NCBI GenBank assembly: GCA_947598825.1
Contig: CANQFM010000011.1
Location: forward strand, 1 to 64,000
From: an uncultured Eisenbergiella sp.
Lineage (GTDB): Bacteria; Bacillota; Clostridia; Lachnospirales; Lachnospiraceae
Reading direction: 5' to 3'
Length of the DNA: 64,000 nt
Part shown: positions 42,161-50,041 of the stretch, piece by piece
Numbering within the stretch: position 1 is the first letter of the stretch
How the letters are laid out: each line of letters begins with the position of its first letter
Notes under the pieces: generated by a model
What the model was told of the DNA's origin: nothing
Database searches by the model: none
Seen by the model: only the letters and a program-made list of their open reading frames with translations
Translations under genes and position numbers: made by a program

Positions 42161-42799
42161 ATGAGGCTGAGAAATATCACCGGATCCCGGGAAACGATCG
42201 CGCAGAGCGGCTTCGTGATACAGCAGCCGGAGCTTCTCAGGGGGCAGTGGCGCAGGGAATTTGGCGGCGACGGCCCGCTGGCGGCCGAGATCGGCATGGG
42301 AAAAGGGCAGTTTTTGATGGAGATGGCCCGCCGGTATCCGCAGATCGGTTTCATCGGCATTGAAAAATATTCCAGCGTCCTTTTGCGGGCGGTTCAGAAG
42401 ATGGAGGCGGACCCGCTCCCCAACGTCCGGCTGGTCCGTATGGAGGCGGAGGAGATTGAAACGGTATTTTCAGAGGGCGAGCTGGACCGTATTTACTTAA
42501 ACTTTTCGGATCCCTGGCCCAAGGACCGCCACGCTAAGCGCAGGCTGCCTTCCGCAGCGTTTCTGGCGCGCTATGACCGGGTGCTGAAGAAGGACGGGGA
42601 GCTGGAGTTTAAGACCGATAACCGGGAACTGTTCGATTTCGCGGTGGAAGAGTTGCAGACGGCGGGATGGAAGATCCGGGAACTGACCTATGACCTTCAC
42701 AGCGATCCCCGTCTTAGCCGGGACAATGTGATGACGGAATATGAAGAACGGTTTTCGGCAAAAGGGAATCCGATCTGTAAATATATCATCGGCAGATAA
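42161..42799 (+). CDS. trmB: tRNA (guanine-46-N7)-methyltransferase
   Basis: 212 residues. SAM-dependent enzyme that makes m7G46 in the variable loop of tRNA. Motifs: AAEIGMGKGQFLMEMA (SAM loop), FIGIEKYSSVLLRAVQKM, YLNFSDPWPKDRHAKRRL (family signature) and FKTDNRELFDF. The start is ATG 42161, with GGAGG seven nucleotides upstream. It precedes the ion-transport cluster by 14 nt and may share its transcript, although function links are not obvious. Confidence 0.95.
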   Translation: MRLRNITGSRETIAQSGFVIQQPELLRGQWRREFGGDGPLAAEIGMGKGQFLMEMARRYPQIGFIGIEKYSSVLLRAVQKMEADPLPNVRLVRMEAEEIETVFSEGELDRIYLNFSDPWPKDRHAKRRLPSAAFLARYDRVLKKDGELEFKTDNRELFDFAVEELQTAGWKIRELTYDLHSDPRLSRDNVMTEYEERFSAKGNPICKYIIGR

Positions 42800-42813
42800 G
42801 ATGGAGGGCGGAT

Positions 42814-43278
42814 ATGTATGTTCTTTTTTTCCTGATATGGGTGATCTTTAACGGGCAGGTCACGACGGAGATCGTCCTGTTCGGGCTTGTGATCTCGGCT
42901 GTAGTTTACGCCTTTGCCTGCCGGTTCATCGGATGGAGTTTTCGGAAGGATCTGTGGGCGGTCAAAAGGATCGGTCTGATCCTGCGCTATGTGTGGCTGC
43001 TGCTGACAGAGATCCTCAAGGCCAACCTGGCGACGAGTATGGCGATCCTTTCCTATGAAAAAGAGCCCCATCCCGTTCTGGTGCGCTTTCGGACAAAGCT
43101 GCGCAGCAGGATCACGCGGGTGCTTCTGGCCAATTCCATCACGCTGACGCCGGGCACCATCACGGTGGCCCTGGAAGGGGACGAGCTTACCGTACACTGT
43201 CTGGACGAATCCATGTCCCTGGGACTGGAAAACAGCGCCTTTGAACAGCTTTTATTAAAAATGGAAGGAAGGGAATAA
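42814..43278 (+). CDS. mrpE: Mrp-type Na+/H+ antiporter subunit E
   Basis: 154 residues; small membrane subunit of the Mrp/Mbh antiporter module. Two N-terminal helices are followed by a soluble part with NSITLTPGTITVALEGDELTVHCLD, the conserved MnhE/MrpE segment. First gene of the ten-gene cluster, with GGAGG before the ATG. Spacing to the next gene is 2 nt. Confidence 0.92.
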   Translation: MYVLFFLIWVIFNGQVTTEIVLFGLVISAVVYAFACRFIGWSFRKDLWAVKRIGLILRYVWLLLTEILKANLATSMAILSYEKEPHPVLVRFRTKLRSRITRVLLANSITLTPGTITVALEGDELTVHCLDESMSLGLENSAFEQLLLKMEGRE

Positions 43279-43280
43279 CG

Positions 43281-43613
43281 ATGCGTAACCCGATGCTGCA
43301 AAACGCCTGCCATACGCTGCTGGTAGCAGCGCTGATCTTTCTCGCTGTGATGACGCTGTTCTGCTTTCTGCGGGCGGTGAAAGGGCCGCGGGTGGCGGAC
43401 CGGATCGTGGCGGTGAATATGATCGGCACCATGGTCATGGTGATCATCGCCATCCTGGCCATTTTGCTGGGAGAGGGGTATCTGGTGGATATCTGCTTGA
43501 TTTACGCCATGATCAGTTTCCTGTCGGTAGTGGTGCTGACGAAGGTCTACATGGGCGTATACCGGGAGAAACAGGAAGAGGCGAAAAAGGAGGCAAAAAA
43601 AGACGATGTTTGA
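43281..43613 (+). CDS. mrpF: Mrp-type antiporter subunit F
   Basis: 110 residues with three membrane helices. The segment GPRVADRIVAVNMIGTMVMVIIAILAILLGEGYLVDICLIYAMISFLSVVVL is characteristic of MnhF/MrpF. The C-terminal tail is strongly charged (EEAKKEAKKDD). It overlaps the next gene by 8 nt. Confidence 0.92.
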   Translation: MRNPMLQNACHTLLVAALIFLAVMTLFCFLRAVKGPRVADRIVAVNMIGTMVMVIIAILAILLGEGYLVDICLIYAMISFLSVVVLTKVYMGVYREKQEEAKKEAKKDDV

Positions 43614-43926
43614 ATGGATCCGTTTTATTGCGGGGGCATTGGTCCTGATCCTGGGGCTTGCCACCTTTGCGCTGGAGGTTTTCGGCTCCTACCGGTTCGA
43701 TTTCGTGCTGAACCGGATGCATGCGGCCGCCATGGGAGATACGTTGGGGATCGGGATATCCCTGGTGGGGCTGATGCTTTTTTCCGGTTGGAATTTTACC
43801 AGCCTGAAAATGTTTTTGATCATTTTGTTTTTGTGGTTCGCATCCCCGGTGGCTTCCCACCTGATCGCCAGGCTGGAGGTCACGACGGACGAAGATTTGG
43901 AACAGTACTGTGAGAGAAAAGAATGA
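43606..43926 (+). CDS. mrpG: Mrp-type antiporter subunit G
   Basis: 106 residues, three membrane helices. Family features are FGSYRFDFVLNRMHAAAMGDTLGIGISLVGLML and the C-terminal SPVASHLIARL. The E-F-G order is that of both Mrp and Mbh clusters. Confidence 0.92.
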   Translation: MFEWIRFIAGALVLILGLATFALEVFGSYRFDFVLNRMHAAAMGDTLGIGISLVGLMLFSGWNFTSLKMFLIILFLWFASPVASHLIARLEVTTDEDLEQYCERKE

Positions 43927-43948
43927 ACCTTTTTTACAGGAGGTGTCT

Positions 43949-44215
43949 ATGAATATTTTCACCGGTATTCTCCTGGGATTTCTGGTGATCTGCGCCATAT
44001 CGGTCACGTTTTCCCGGAAGCTTTTAAATTCCATCCTGATCTTCATGTCCTACAGCCTGATCATGTCCATCATATGGATGCTGCTGGAATCGCCGGATCT
44101 TGCCATCACGGAAGCCGCCGTAGGCGCGGGCGTGACCAGCGTGCTGTTTTTTGTGACGCTCAAAAAGATCCACGCCATGGTGGGGGAGGACGAATCCGAT
44201 GAAGAGAAAAGATAA
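43949..44215 (+). CDS. DUF4040 / MbhD-type antiporter subunit
   Basis: 88 residues, three membrane helices. ALTEAAVGAG-like segment LAITEAAVGAGVTSVLFFVTLKKI identifies the DUF4040 family, which corresponds to part of the C-terminal half of MrpA and to MbhD. Start ATG 43949 has AGGAGG; the frame opens earlier (43910) inside mrpG without a site. It overlaps the next gene by 17 nt. Confidence 0.88.
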   Translation: MNIFTGILLGFLVICAISVTFSRKLLNSILIFMSYSLIMSIIWMLLESPDLAITEAAVGAGVTSVLFFVTLKKIHAMVGEDESDEEKR

Positions 44216-45185
44216 CGCCTTTTACCGCTGGCTTTTCGGGGAAAAAGACACTCTGCAGGGACGGGTGGAAATGCGCCCGCAGGCGGAATACGAGACAAAG
44301 GAAACCGATCTGGAGGAGATCTTAAAAGACCATCAGCAGGTACAGGAGAAGGTTTTCGATCTGAAGGACAATAAGGCGCTGCGCTTTTTTGACCGGATGT
44401 ATCGGATCGCGGGCGTGCTGTTTTGTCTGGCGCTGATGCTGATTTTGCTGGTAAACGTTTCCTGGCTCCCGCCCCGCGGAGCGGCCTCCAATCCGGTCAA
44501 TAACGAGGTTTCCGCCCGTTATATTGAAAACGGGCTTCAGGAGACGGGGGCGGTGAACATCGTCACGGGGATGATCCTGGATTACCGTGCTTTCGATACT
44601 TTCGGCGAGTCCAACGTGCTGTTCATCGCCACGGTCACCGTACTCATTCTGATGCGGCTGGACAGGGAGAAAAAGGCGCCCGCCAAAAAGGGCGTGCCCG
44701 TTTACCAGAAGCCGGAGGATGAAATGACGGTGGCCCAGGCGCAGGCCCACGACCGCATTTATGAGCCAAAAAACGACGTGATCCTGCAGGTCGCAGCCGG
44801 TTTTCTGGTGCCTGTCATCATCATTTTTGGGATCTATGTGATTCTGAACGGGCACCTGTCTCCGGGCGGCGGCTTCTCCGGCGGCGCCATCATCGGGGCT
44901 GGTCTGATCCTGTATCTGAACGCTTTCGGCTTTGAAAAGACGGAGCGGTTTTTTACGGAGAAAACCTATAAATGGGTGAGCTTTGGCGCGCTGACCTTTT
45001 ACTGCCTGGCTAAGAGCTACTCCTTTTATACCGGGGCAAATCATCTGGAGAGCGGGATCGGGCTGGGAACGCCCGGCGCCATCCTTTCCAGCGGTCTCAT
45101 CCTGCCGTTAAATATCTGCGTGGGGCTGGTGGTAGCCTGTACCATGTACGCCTTTTACGCGCTGTTTCGGAAAGGGGGGTTTTAA
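44199..45185 (+). CDS. Fused MbhE-MnhB antiporter subunit
   Basis: 328 residues. The first half (about 65-155) looks like MbhE/the end of MrpA: a membrane helix, NEVSARYIENGLQETGAVNIVTGMILDYRAFDTFGE and a second helix. The second half (about 190-325) is MnhB/MrpB: DVILQVAAGFLVPVIIIFGIYVILNGHLSPGGGFSGGAIIGAGLILY plus two more helices. Separate genes in Mbh clusters are fused here. An Arg/Lys/Glu-rich, soluble N-terminus of about 60 residues has no counterpart I recognise. Confidence 0.87.
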   Translation: MKRKDNAFYRWLFGEKDTLQGRVEMRPQAEYETKETDLEEILKDHQQVQEKVFDLKDNKALRFFDRMYRIAGVLFCLALMLILLVNVSWLPPRGAASNPVNNEVSARYIENGLQETGAVNIVTGMILDYRAFDTFGESNVLFIATVTVLILMRLDREKKAPAKKGVPVYQKPEDEMTVAQAQAHDRIYEPKNDVILQVAAGFLVPVIIIFGIYVILNGHLSPGGGFSGGAIIGAGLILYLNAFGFEKTERFFTEKTYKWVSFGALTFYCLAKSYSFYTGANHLESGIGLGTPGAILSSGLILPLNICVGLVVACTMYAFYALFRKGGF

Positions 45186-45563
45186 ATGCTCGGCCCGAAT
45201 CTGTTTACCAACTACGGGGAGGCGGTCGCCGTCGTCCTGTTCTGCATCGGGTTTTCCAATCTGCTTTTGCAGAAAAACCTCATCAAGAAGATCATCGGAT
45301 TAAATATCATGGATACGACGGTCTATCTGTACCTGGCGGAGAAAGGCTACATCGCCGGCAGGGCCGCGCCCATCGTGACGGACGGCGTGCAGGAGGTATC
45401 CGCCTATATCAATCCGGTACCCAGCGGCCTGGTGCTGACGGGCATCGTGGTTTCCGTTTCCGTCACGGCGCTGATGCTTTCGCTGACGATCCGGCTCTAC
45501 CGCCGGTATCGCACGCTGGATCTGGATGAAATTTCTGCAAGGCTGAAAAAGGAGGGCCTGTGA
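45186..45563 (+). CDS. mrpC: Mrp-type antiporter subunit C (NuoK-like)
   Basis: 125 residues, three membrane helices. NLLLQKNLIKKIIGLNIMDTTVYLYLAEKGY and PSGLVLTGIVVSVSVTALMLSLTIRLYRRY follow the MnhC/NuoK pattern. It begins directly after the previous stop and its own stop overlaps the start of the next gene (TGATG). Confidence 0.92.
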   Translation: MLGPNLFTNYGEAVAVVLFCIGFSNLLLQKNLIKKIIGLNIMDTTVYLYLAEKGYIAGRAAPIVTDGVQEVSAYINPVPSGLVLTGIVVSVSVTALMLSLTIRLYRRYRTLDLDEISARLKKEGL

Positions 45564-47056
45564 TGCGTTTTGTACAGAACTTCCCTTTTTTCTCCATCAT
45601 CCTGTCCATGTTTTCCGGGATCATAAGCTCCGTCCTGCCGGCCCGCGCCGCCAGATGGCTCAACACGGCGCTGATCGTAACGGTGGGCGCCATGTCCGCT
45701 GCGCTGCTCTGGTTTCTGACGGGGACGCAGGAGGCTTACGTTTACTGGATGGGACATTTCCCGGCGCCCTGGGGCAACGAGATCCGGGCCGGGGTCCTGG
45801 AAGCCGGGATGGCGCTGTTTTTCTGTGTGATCATGCTCCTGTCCATGCTGGGCGGCGAAAAAAAGCTGTTGGGAGAGGTGGAGTACAGCAAGCACAATCT
45901 GTATTACATCCTGGTGGATCTTTTGCTAAGCTCCCTGCTGGCCCTGGTCTACACCAACGACCTGTTCACGGCCTATGTGTTTGTGGAGATCAACACCATA
46001 GCGGCCTGCGGCCTGATCATGATCCGGCAGAACGGGCGGACCATCGAAGCCGCCGTCCGGTATATGATCATGAGCCTGCTGGGTTCCGGCCTGTTTTTGC
46101 TGGGGCTGTGTACCCTGTACGATCTGACGGGGCATTTGCTGATGTCGAACATCAAAGAGGCGGTGGCCCAGCTTGCGGAACAGCAGGCCTACACGGTGCC
46201 GCTGATGACCACCATCGGCCTGATCAGCGTCGGCCTTGCCATCAAGAGCGCGCTTTTCCCGTTCCACACCTGGCTGCCGGACGCCTACGGCTATTCCACA
46301 GTCTCGTCCGCCGCGATGCTTTCCAGTCTGGTGTCGAAAGGATATATTTTCCTGCTGATCAAGATCTTTTACCGCGTCATCGGATTTGACATCATCACAG
46401 AGAGCAAAGTGATCAACGTGCTGTTCGTGTTCGGGCTGATGGGCATGGTGTTCGGATCTCTGAGCGCGATCCGGGAAAACGACATCCGGCGCATGATCTC
46501 CTACTCCAGCGTAGCCCAGATCGGCTATATCTATATGGGCTTCGGCCTGGGCACCGAGATCGGCATGGTGGCCAGCGTGTTCCACATCCTGTCCCATGCG
46601 GCGACCAAATCCCTGCTCTTTATCTCCGCCATCGGCCTGACGGATGTGTCCCGGGGCAGCCGGAAATTCCAGGATCTGACCGGGGCGGGATACCGCAATA
46701 AGCTGGCGGGGGTTGCCTTTACGGTGGGCAGCCTTTCCATGGTGGGCGTGCCGATGTTTTCGGGATTTGTCAGTAAGCTTTTGTTTATGGAGGCCTCTTT
46801 GGGGCATGCGGTCAAAATGTTCCCGGCCCTCATCGTGCTGGCCCTTTCTACCATATTAAATGCCATTTATTTTATGAAGACCGTGATCCGCATTTATGTG
46901 CCGGACAGGCGGCCGGACTGCGGGATCATCACGGGAAAGGATGAAAAGCTCTATGCGGCGACGCTGGTCTGCTTTATCGTCCTGAACGTAGCGCTGGGCA
47001 TGCTGTCGGAGCCGATCGTGCAGTGGATCCGGACAGGGCTTTCCATGTTTGGCTAA
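45563..47056 (+). CDS. mrpD: Antiporter-like proton-channel subunit 1 (MrpD-like)
   Basis: About 497 residues with roughly fourteen membrane helices. The conserved charged residues of the family are in place: Glu in TAYVFVEINTIAACGLI, Lys in GLAIKSALFPFHTWLPDAY, Lys in SSLVSKGYIFLLIK and Lys in LSHAATKSLLFISA. This is the best match to MrpD among the four. It works with the small subunits in Na+/H+ or proton transfer. GGAGGG precedes ATG 45563. Confidence 0.88.
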   Translation: MRFVQNFPFFSIILSMFSGIISSVLPARAARWLNTALIVTVGAMSAALLWFLTGTQEAYVYWMGHFPAPWGNEIRAGVLEAGMALFFCVIMLLSMLGGEKKLLGEVEYSKHNLYYILVDLLLSSLLALVYTNDLFTAYVFVEINTIAACGLIMIRQNGRTIEAAVRYMIMSLLGSGLFLLGLCTLYDLTGHLLMSNIKEAVAQLAEQQAYTVPLMTTIGLISVGLAIKSALFPFHTWLPDAYGYSTVSSAAMLSSLVSKGYIFLLIKIFYRVIGFDIITESKVINVLFVFGLMGMVFGSLSAIRENDIRRMISYSSVAQIGYIYMGFGLGTEIGMVASVFHILSHAATKSLLFISAIGLTDVSRGSRKFQDLTGAGYRNKLAGVAFTVGSLSMVGVPMFSGFVSKLLFMEASLGHAVKMFPALIVLALSTILNAIYFMKTVIRIYVPDRRPDCGIITGKDEKLYAATLVCFIVLNVALGMLSEPIVQWIRTGLSMFG

Positions 47057-47067
47057 GAGGAGTCGTT

Positions 47068-48552
47068 ATGAAAGAATCTGTGATCCTGTTATTTCCCATT
47101 GCGCTCCCGGTTCTGGCGGGGGTGCTGTGGCTGATCGGAAAGGCGCCGAAAAGAAAGTACACGACGCGGGTTTATGTGGGCGGCGTGCTGGCGGTTACGG
47201 CGCTGTTGTGCCTGTTTCTGCTGTCGGGAGGCGAACGCTTTTTTACGCTGTTTTATCTGACGGCCCGGCTTCCGATCTTTTTCAGGCTGGACGGAATGGG
47301 GAAACTGTTTTGCGCTGCGGCCGCCCTGGTCTGGACGGCGGCGGGCTTCTTTTCCTTCGGGTATCTGGAGGGCCAGCCGGAGAACAAGCGGTTTTTCGGG
47401 TTTTACCTGATTGGGTACGGCGTTATGAACGCCCTCTGTTTTTCCGGCAATCTGATCACCTTTTACGCGTTTTATGAGATGCTGACGCTGCTGACCATGC
47501 CCCTGGTGCTGCATGAGCGCACGAAGGAGGCGGTCTTTGCGGGGTTAAAATATCTCTTTTTCTCCCTGTGCGGCGCGTATATGGTGCTGTTTGGCCTGTA
47601 TTTCGTATACCGTTACTCCAATACGCTCAGCTTCACGGCCAAGGGCGTGCTGGATATGGGGCTGGTAGAGGGGCATGAAGGACTTCTGCTGCTGGCGGCG
47701 TTTCTCATGCTGCTGGGCTTTTCCGTGAAAGCGGGCATGTTCCCGTTTCACAGTTGGCTGCCGGTGGCCCATACTGTGGCGCCCGCGCCCGCGTCCGCCG
47801 TTTTGTCCGCGGTGATCGTCAAGGCGGGCGTGCTGGGCATCGTCCGGGCGGCCTATTATATTTTCGGCGCCGCTTTCCTGCAGGGAAGCTGGGTACAGAC
47901 CGCAATGCTGACCTTAAGCCTTGTGACGGTGTTTCTCGGATCCATGCTGGCCTGTCTGGAGGACGGGCTGAAAAAGCGGCTCGCCTATTCCACGGTCAGT
48001 CAGGTTTCCTATATTCTCTTCGGCCTGTTTTTGTTCGATACGGTGGGGATGACCGGTGCGCTTTTGCAGACGTTGTTTCATGCCGTCATCAAGGGCGGAC
48101 TGTTTCTGTGCGCCGGAGCTGTCATCTGTCAGACCGGCAGGAAACGGGCAGGAGAGCTTGCCGGCATCGGAAGGGTTATGCCGGTGACCATGGCCTGCTT
48201 TACGGTCTGTTCCCTGGCGCTGATCGGCATTCCGCCGGCCAGCGGCTTTATCGGAAAATGGTTTCTGTGTACGGGGGCCCTGCATACGAAGCTGCCGGTC
48301 TTTTCCTGGCTGGGGCCTGTAGTGCTTTTGCTCAGCGCCCTGCTGACGGCGGCCTATCTGCTGCCGGTCGCGATCCGCAGCTTTTTTGCTTGCCCTGAGC
48401 CGTCGGATGCGCTTTTAGAGGAAAAGAAAAAGGATCCAAAGAGCGGTATGCTCCTGCCGTTACTCATTCTGGCGGCGCTGTCCCTGCTTTTGGGCATCGT
48501 TCCGGAGGCGCTGATCGAAAGCTTGTCGGCGCTGGCCGGACAACTGATATAG
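47068..48552 (+). CDS. Antiporter-like proton-channel subunit 2
   Basis: About 494 residues, roughly fourteen helices. Charged residues: Glu in TFYAFYEMLTLLTMPLV, Lys in GFSVKAGMFPFHSWLPVAHTVAPAPASAVL, Lys in AVIVKAGVLGIVR and Lys in TLFHAVIKGGLFLCAGA. Closest in style to NuoN/HyfF-like or MbhH-like subunits. Start ATG 47068 follows AAGAGGAG; an earlier in-frame ATG at 47023 lies within the preceding gene. Spacing to the next gene is 14 nt. Confidence 0.87.
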   Translation: MKESVILLFPIALPVLAGVLWLIGKAPKRKYTTRVYVGGVLAVTALLCLFLLSGGERFFTLFYLTARLPIFFRLDGMGKLFCAAAALVWTAAGFFSFGYLEGQPENKRFFGFYLIGYGVMNALCFSGNLITFYAFYEMLTLLTMPLVLHERTKEAVFAGLKYLFFSLCGAYMVLFGLYFVYRYSNTLSFTAKGVLDMGLVEGHEGLLLLAAFLMLLGFSVKAGMFPFHSWLPVAHTVAPAPASAVLSAVIVKAGVLGIVRAAYYIFGAAFLQGSWVQTAMLTLSLVTVFLGSMLACLEDGLKKRLAYSTVSQVSYILFGLFLFDTVGMTGALLQTLFHAVIKGGLFLCAGAVICQTGRKRAGELAGIGRVMPVTMACFTVCSLALIGIPPASGFIGKWFLCTGALHTKLPVFSWLGPVVLLLSALLTAAYLLPVAIRSFFACPEPSDALLEEKKKDPKSGMLLPLLILAALSLLLGIVPEALIESLSALAGQLI

Positions 48553-48566
48553 GAGGCGGTGCGGAT

Positions 48567-50039
48567 ATGAACCCTGTTGCAATGCTGATCGCGATCCTGA
48601 TCCCTATTCTGGGCAGTCTGCCGGTTCTGCTCGTCCCGTTTAAAAAACGGACGCATATGCTGATCTATCTGGAGACGGTGGTGGTTGTAACCAGCCTGCT
48701 GGTGTGGAGCATCCTGGCCGCCAGGCCCCGGGAAGCGATCCCTGTCGTGAAATTTGTCAACAACCTTTCCCTTTCCCTGCGGCTGGATGGCTGCGGTATG
48801 GTCTTTTCCGGCCTGATCAGCGCCCTCTGGCCTCTGGCCACGCTGTACGCCTTTGAATATATGAAAAAGGAAAGGCGGGAAAAGTTCTTCTTTACGTTCT
48901 TTACGGTGACCTATGGGATCACGCTGGGGATCTCCTTTGCGGAAGATATGCTGACGATGTATTTCTTCTATGAACTGCTGACGCTGGTGACGGTGCCGCT
49001 GGTGCTGCATACGCTGACCAGGGAGGCGGTGCTGGCCGCCCGGAAATACCTGTACTATTCCCTGGGCGGCGCGGCCTTTGCTTTCATCGGTCTGGTCTTT
49101 CTGATGATTTATGGAACGACCTTAAACTTCACCTACGGAGGCGTCCTGGCCCCGGAGGTGCTTGCGGAAAACGCGGATACGCTGCTGTTCGTCTATGTGC
49201 TGGCCTTTTTAGGATTTGGCGTGAAGGCGGCGGTGTGCCCGTTCAATGCCTGGCTGCCCCAGGCCGGCGTGGCCCCCACTCCGGTGACGGCCCTGCTGCA
49301 TGCGGTAGCGGTCGTAAAGGCGGGCGCCTTTGCCATCATCCGGCTGACCTTTTACAGCTTCGGGACGGATTTTCTGTCGGGCACCTGGGCGCAGCATCTC
49401 GTGATGGCCGTTACGGTCTTTACCATCGTGTACGGCTGCAGCCGGGCGGTGAAGGAAACGCACATCAAACGACGTCTGGCCTATTCTACCATCAGCAATC
49501 TTTCCTATGTCCTGTTCGGCGTTACGATCATGACGCCCCTGGGGCTGCAGGGCGCCTTTTTGCACATGCTCTTTCATGCGGTCATCAAGATCTGCGCTTT
49601 CTTCTGCGCCGGGGCCGTTACTTATCAGACGGGGAAACAGTATGTCCACGAACTGGACGGGCTGGGGCGCAGGATGCCGGTAGTGTTTGGCGTGTTTACG
49701 ATATCCGCCCTGGGGCTGATGGGCGTGCCCGGGCTATGCGGGTTTATCAGCAAATGGACGCTCGCCAACGCGGCGGTCATGAGCAGCGACCCTTTGGCCT
49801 ATGCAGGGATCGGGGCGCTGCTGATCTCGGCGCTGCTCACCGCCATTTATATGTTTACCATTGTGGTTCGGGCGTTCTTTTTGCGGCCCACAGAAGAAAC
49901 AGGCGGGCAGGAATACCGGGATCCCAACTGGATGATGTTGCTGCCGCTGTTGTTATTCGCAGCGTTCATTGTGGTATTCGGCCTGGCCTCCGATGGGCTG
50001 GCGCTGTTTTTGGCTGATGTTTCGGGCGGAGGGATATGA
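48567..50039 (+). CDS. Antiporter-like proton-channel subunit 3
   Basis: 490 residues, roughly fourteen helices. Glu in MYFFYELLTLVTVPLVLH, Lys in GFGVKAAVCPFNAWLPQAGVAPTPVTALLHAVAVVKAG and Lys in LFHAVIKICAFFCAGAV. It is clearly related to subunit 2 (shared LLTxxTxPLVLH and HAVIK segments), which suggests an old duplication within the cluster. GGAGG precedes the ATG. Confidence 0.87.
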   Translation: MNPVAMLIAILIPILGSLPVLLVPFKKRTHMLIYLETVVVVTSLLVWSILAARPREAIPVVKFVNNLSLSLRLDGCGMVFSGLISALWPLATLYAFEYMKKERREKFFFTFFTVTYGITLGISFAEDMLTMYFFYELLTLVTVPLVLHTLTREAVLAARKYLYYSLGGAAFAFIGLVFLMIYGTTLNFTYGGVLAPEVLAENADTLLFVYVLAFLGFGVKAAVCPFNAWLPQAGVAPTPVTALLHAVAVVKAGAFAIIRLTFYSFGTDFLSGTWAQHLVMAVTVFTIVYGCSRAVKETHIKRRLAYSTISNLSYVLFGVTIMTPLGLQGAFLHMLFHAVIKICAFFCAGAVTYQTGKQYVHELDGLGRRMPVVFGVFTISALGLMGVPGLCGFISKWTLANAAVMSSDPLAYAGIGALLISALLTAIYMFTIVVRAFFLRPTEETGGQEYRDPNWMMLLPLLLFAAFIVVFGLASDGLALFLADVSGGGI

Positions 50040-50041
50040 AG

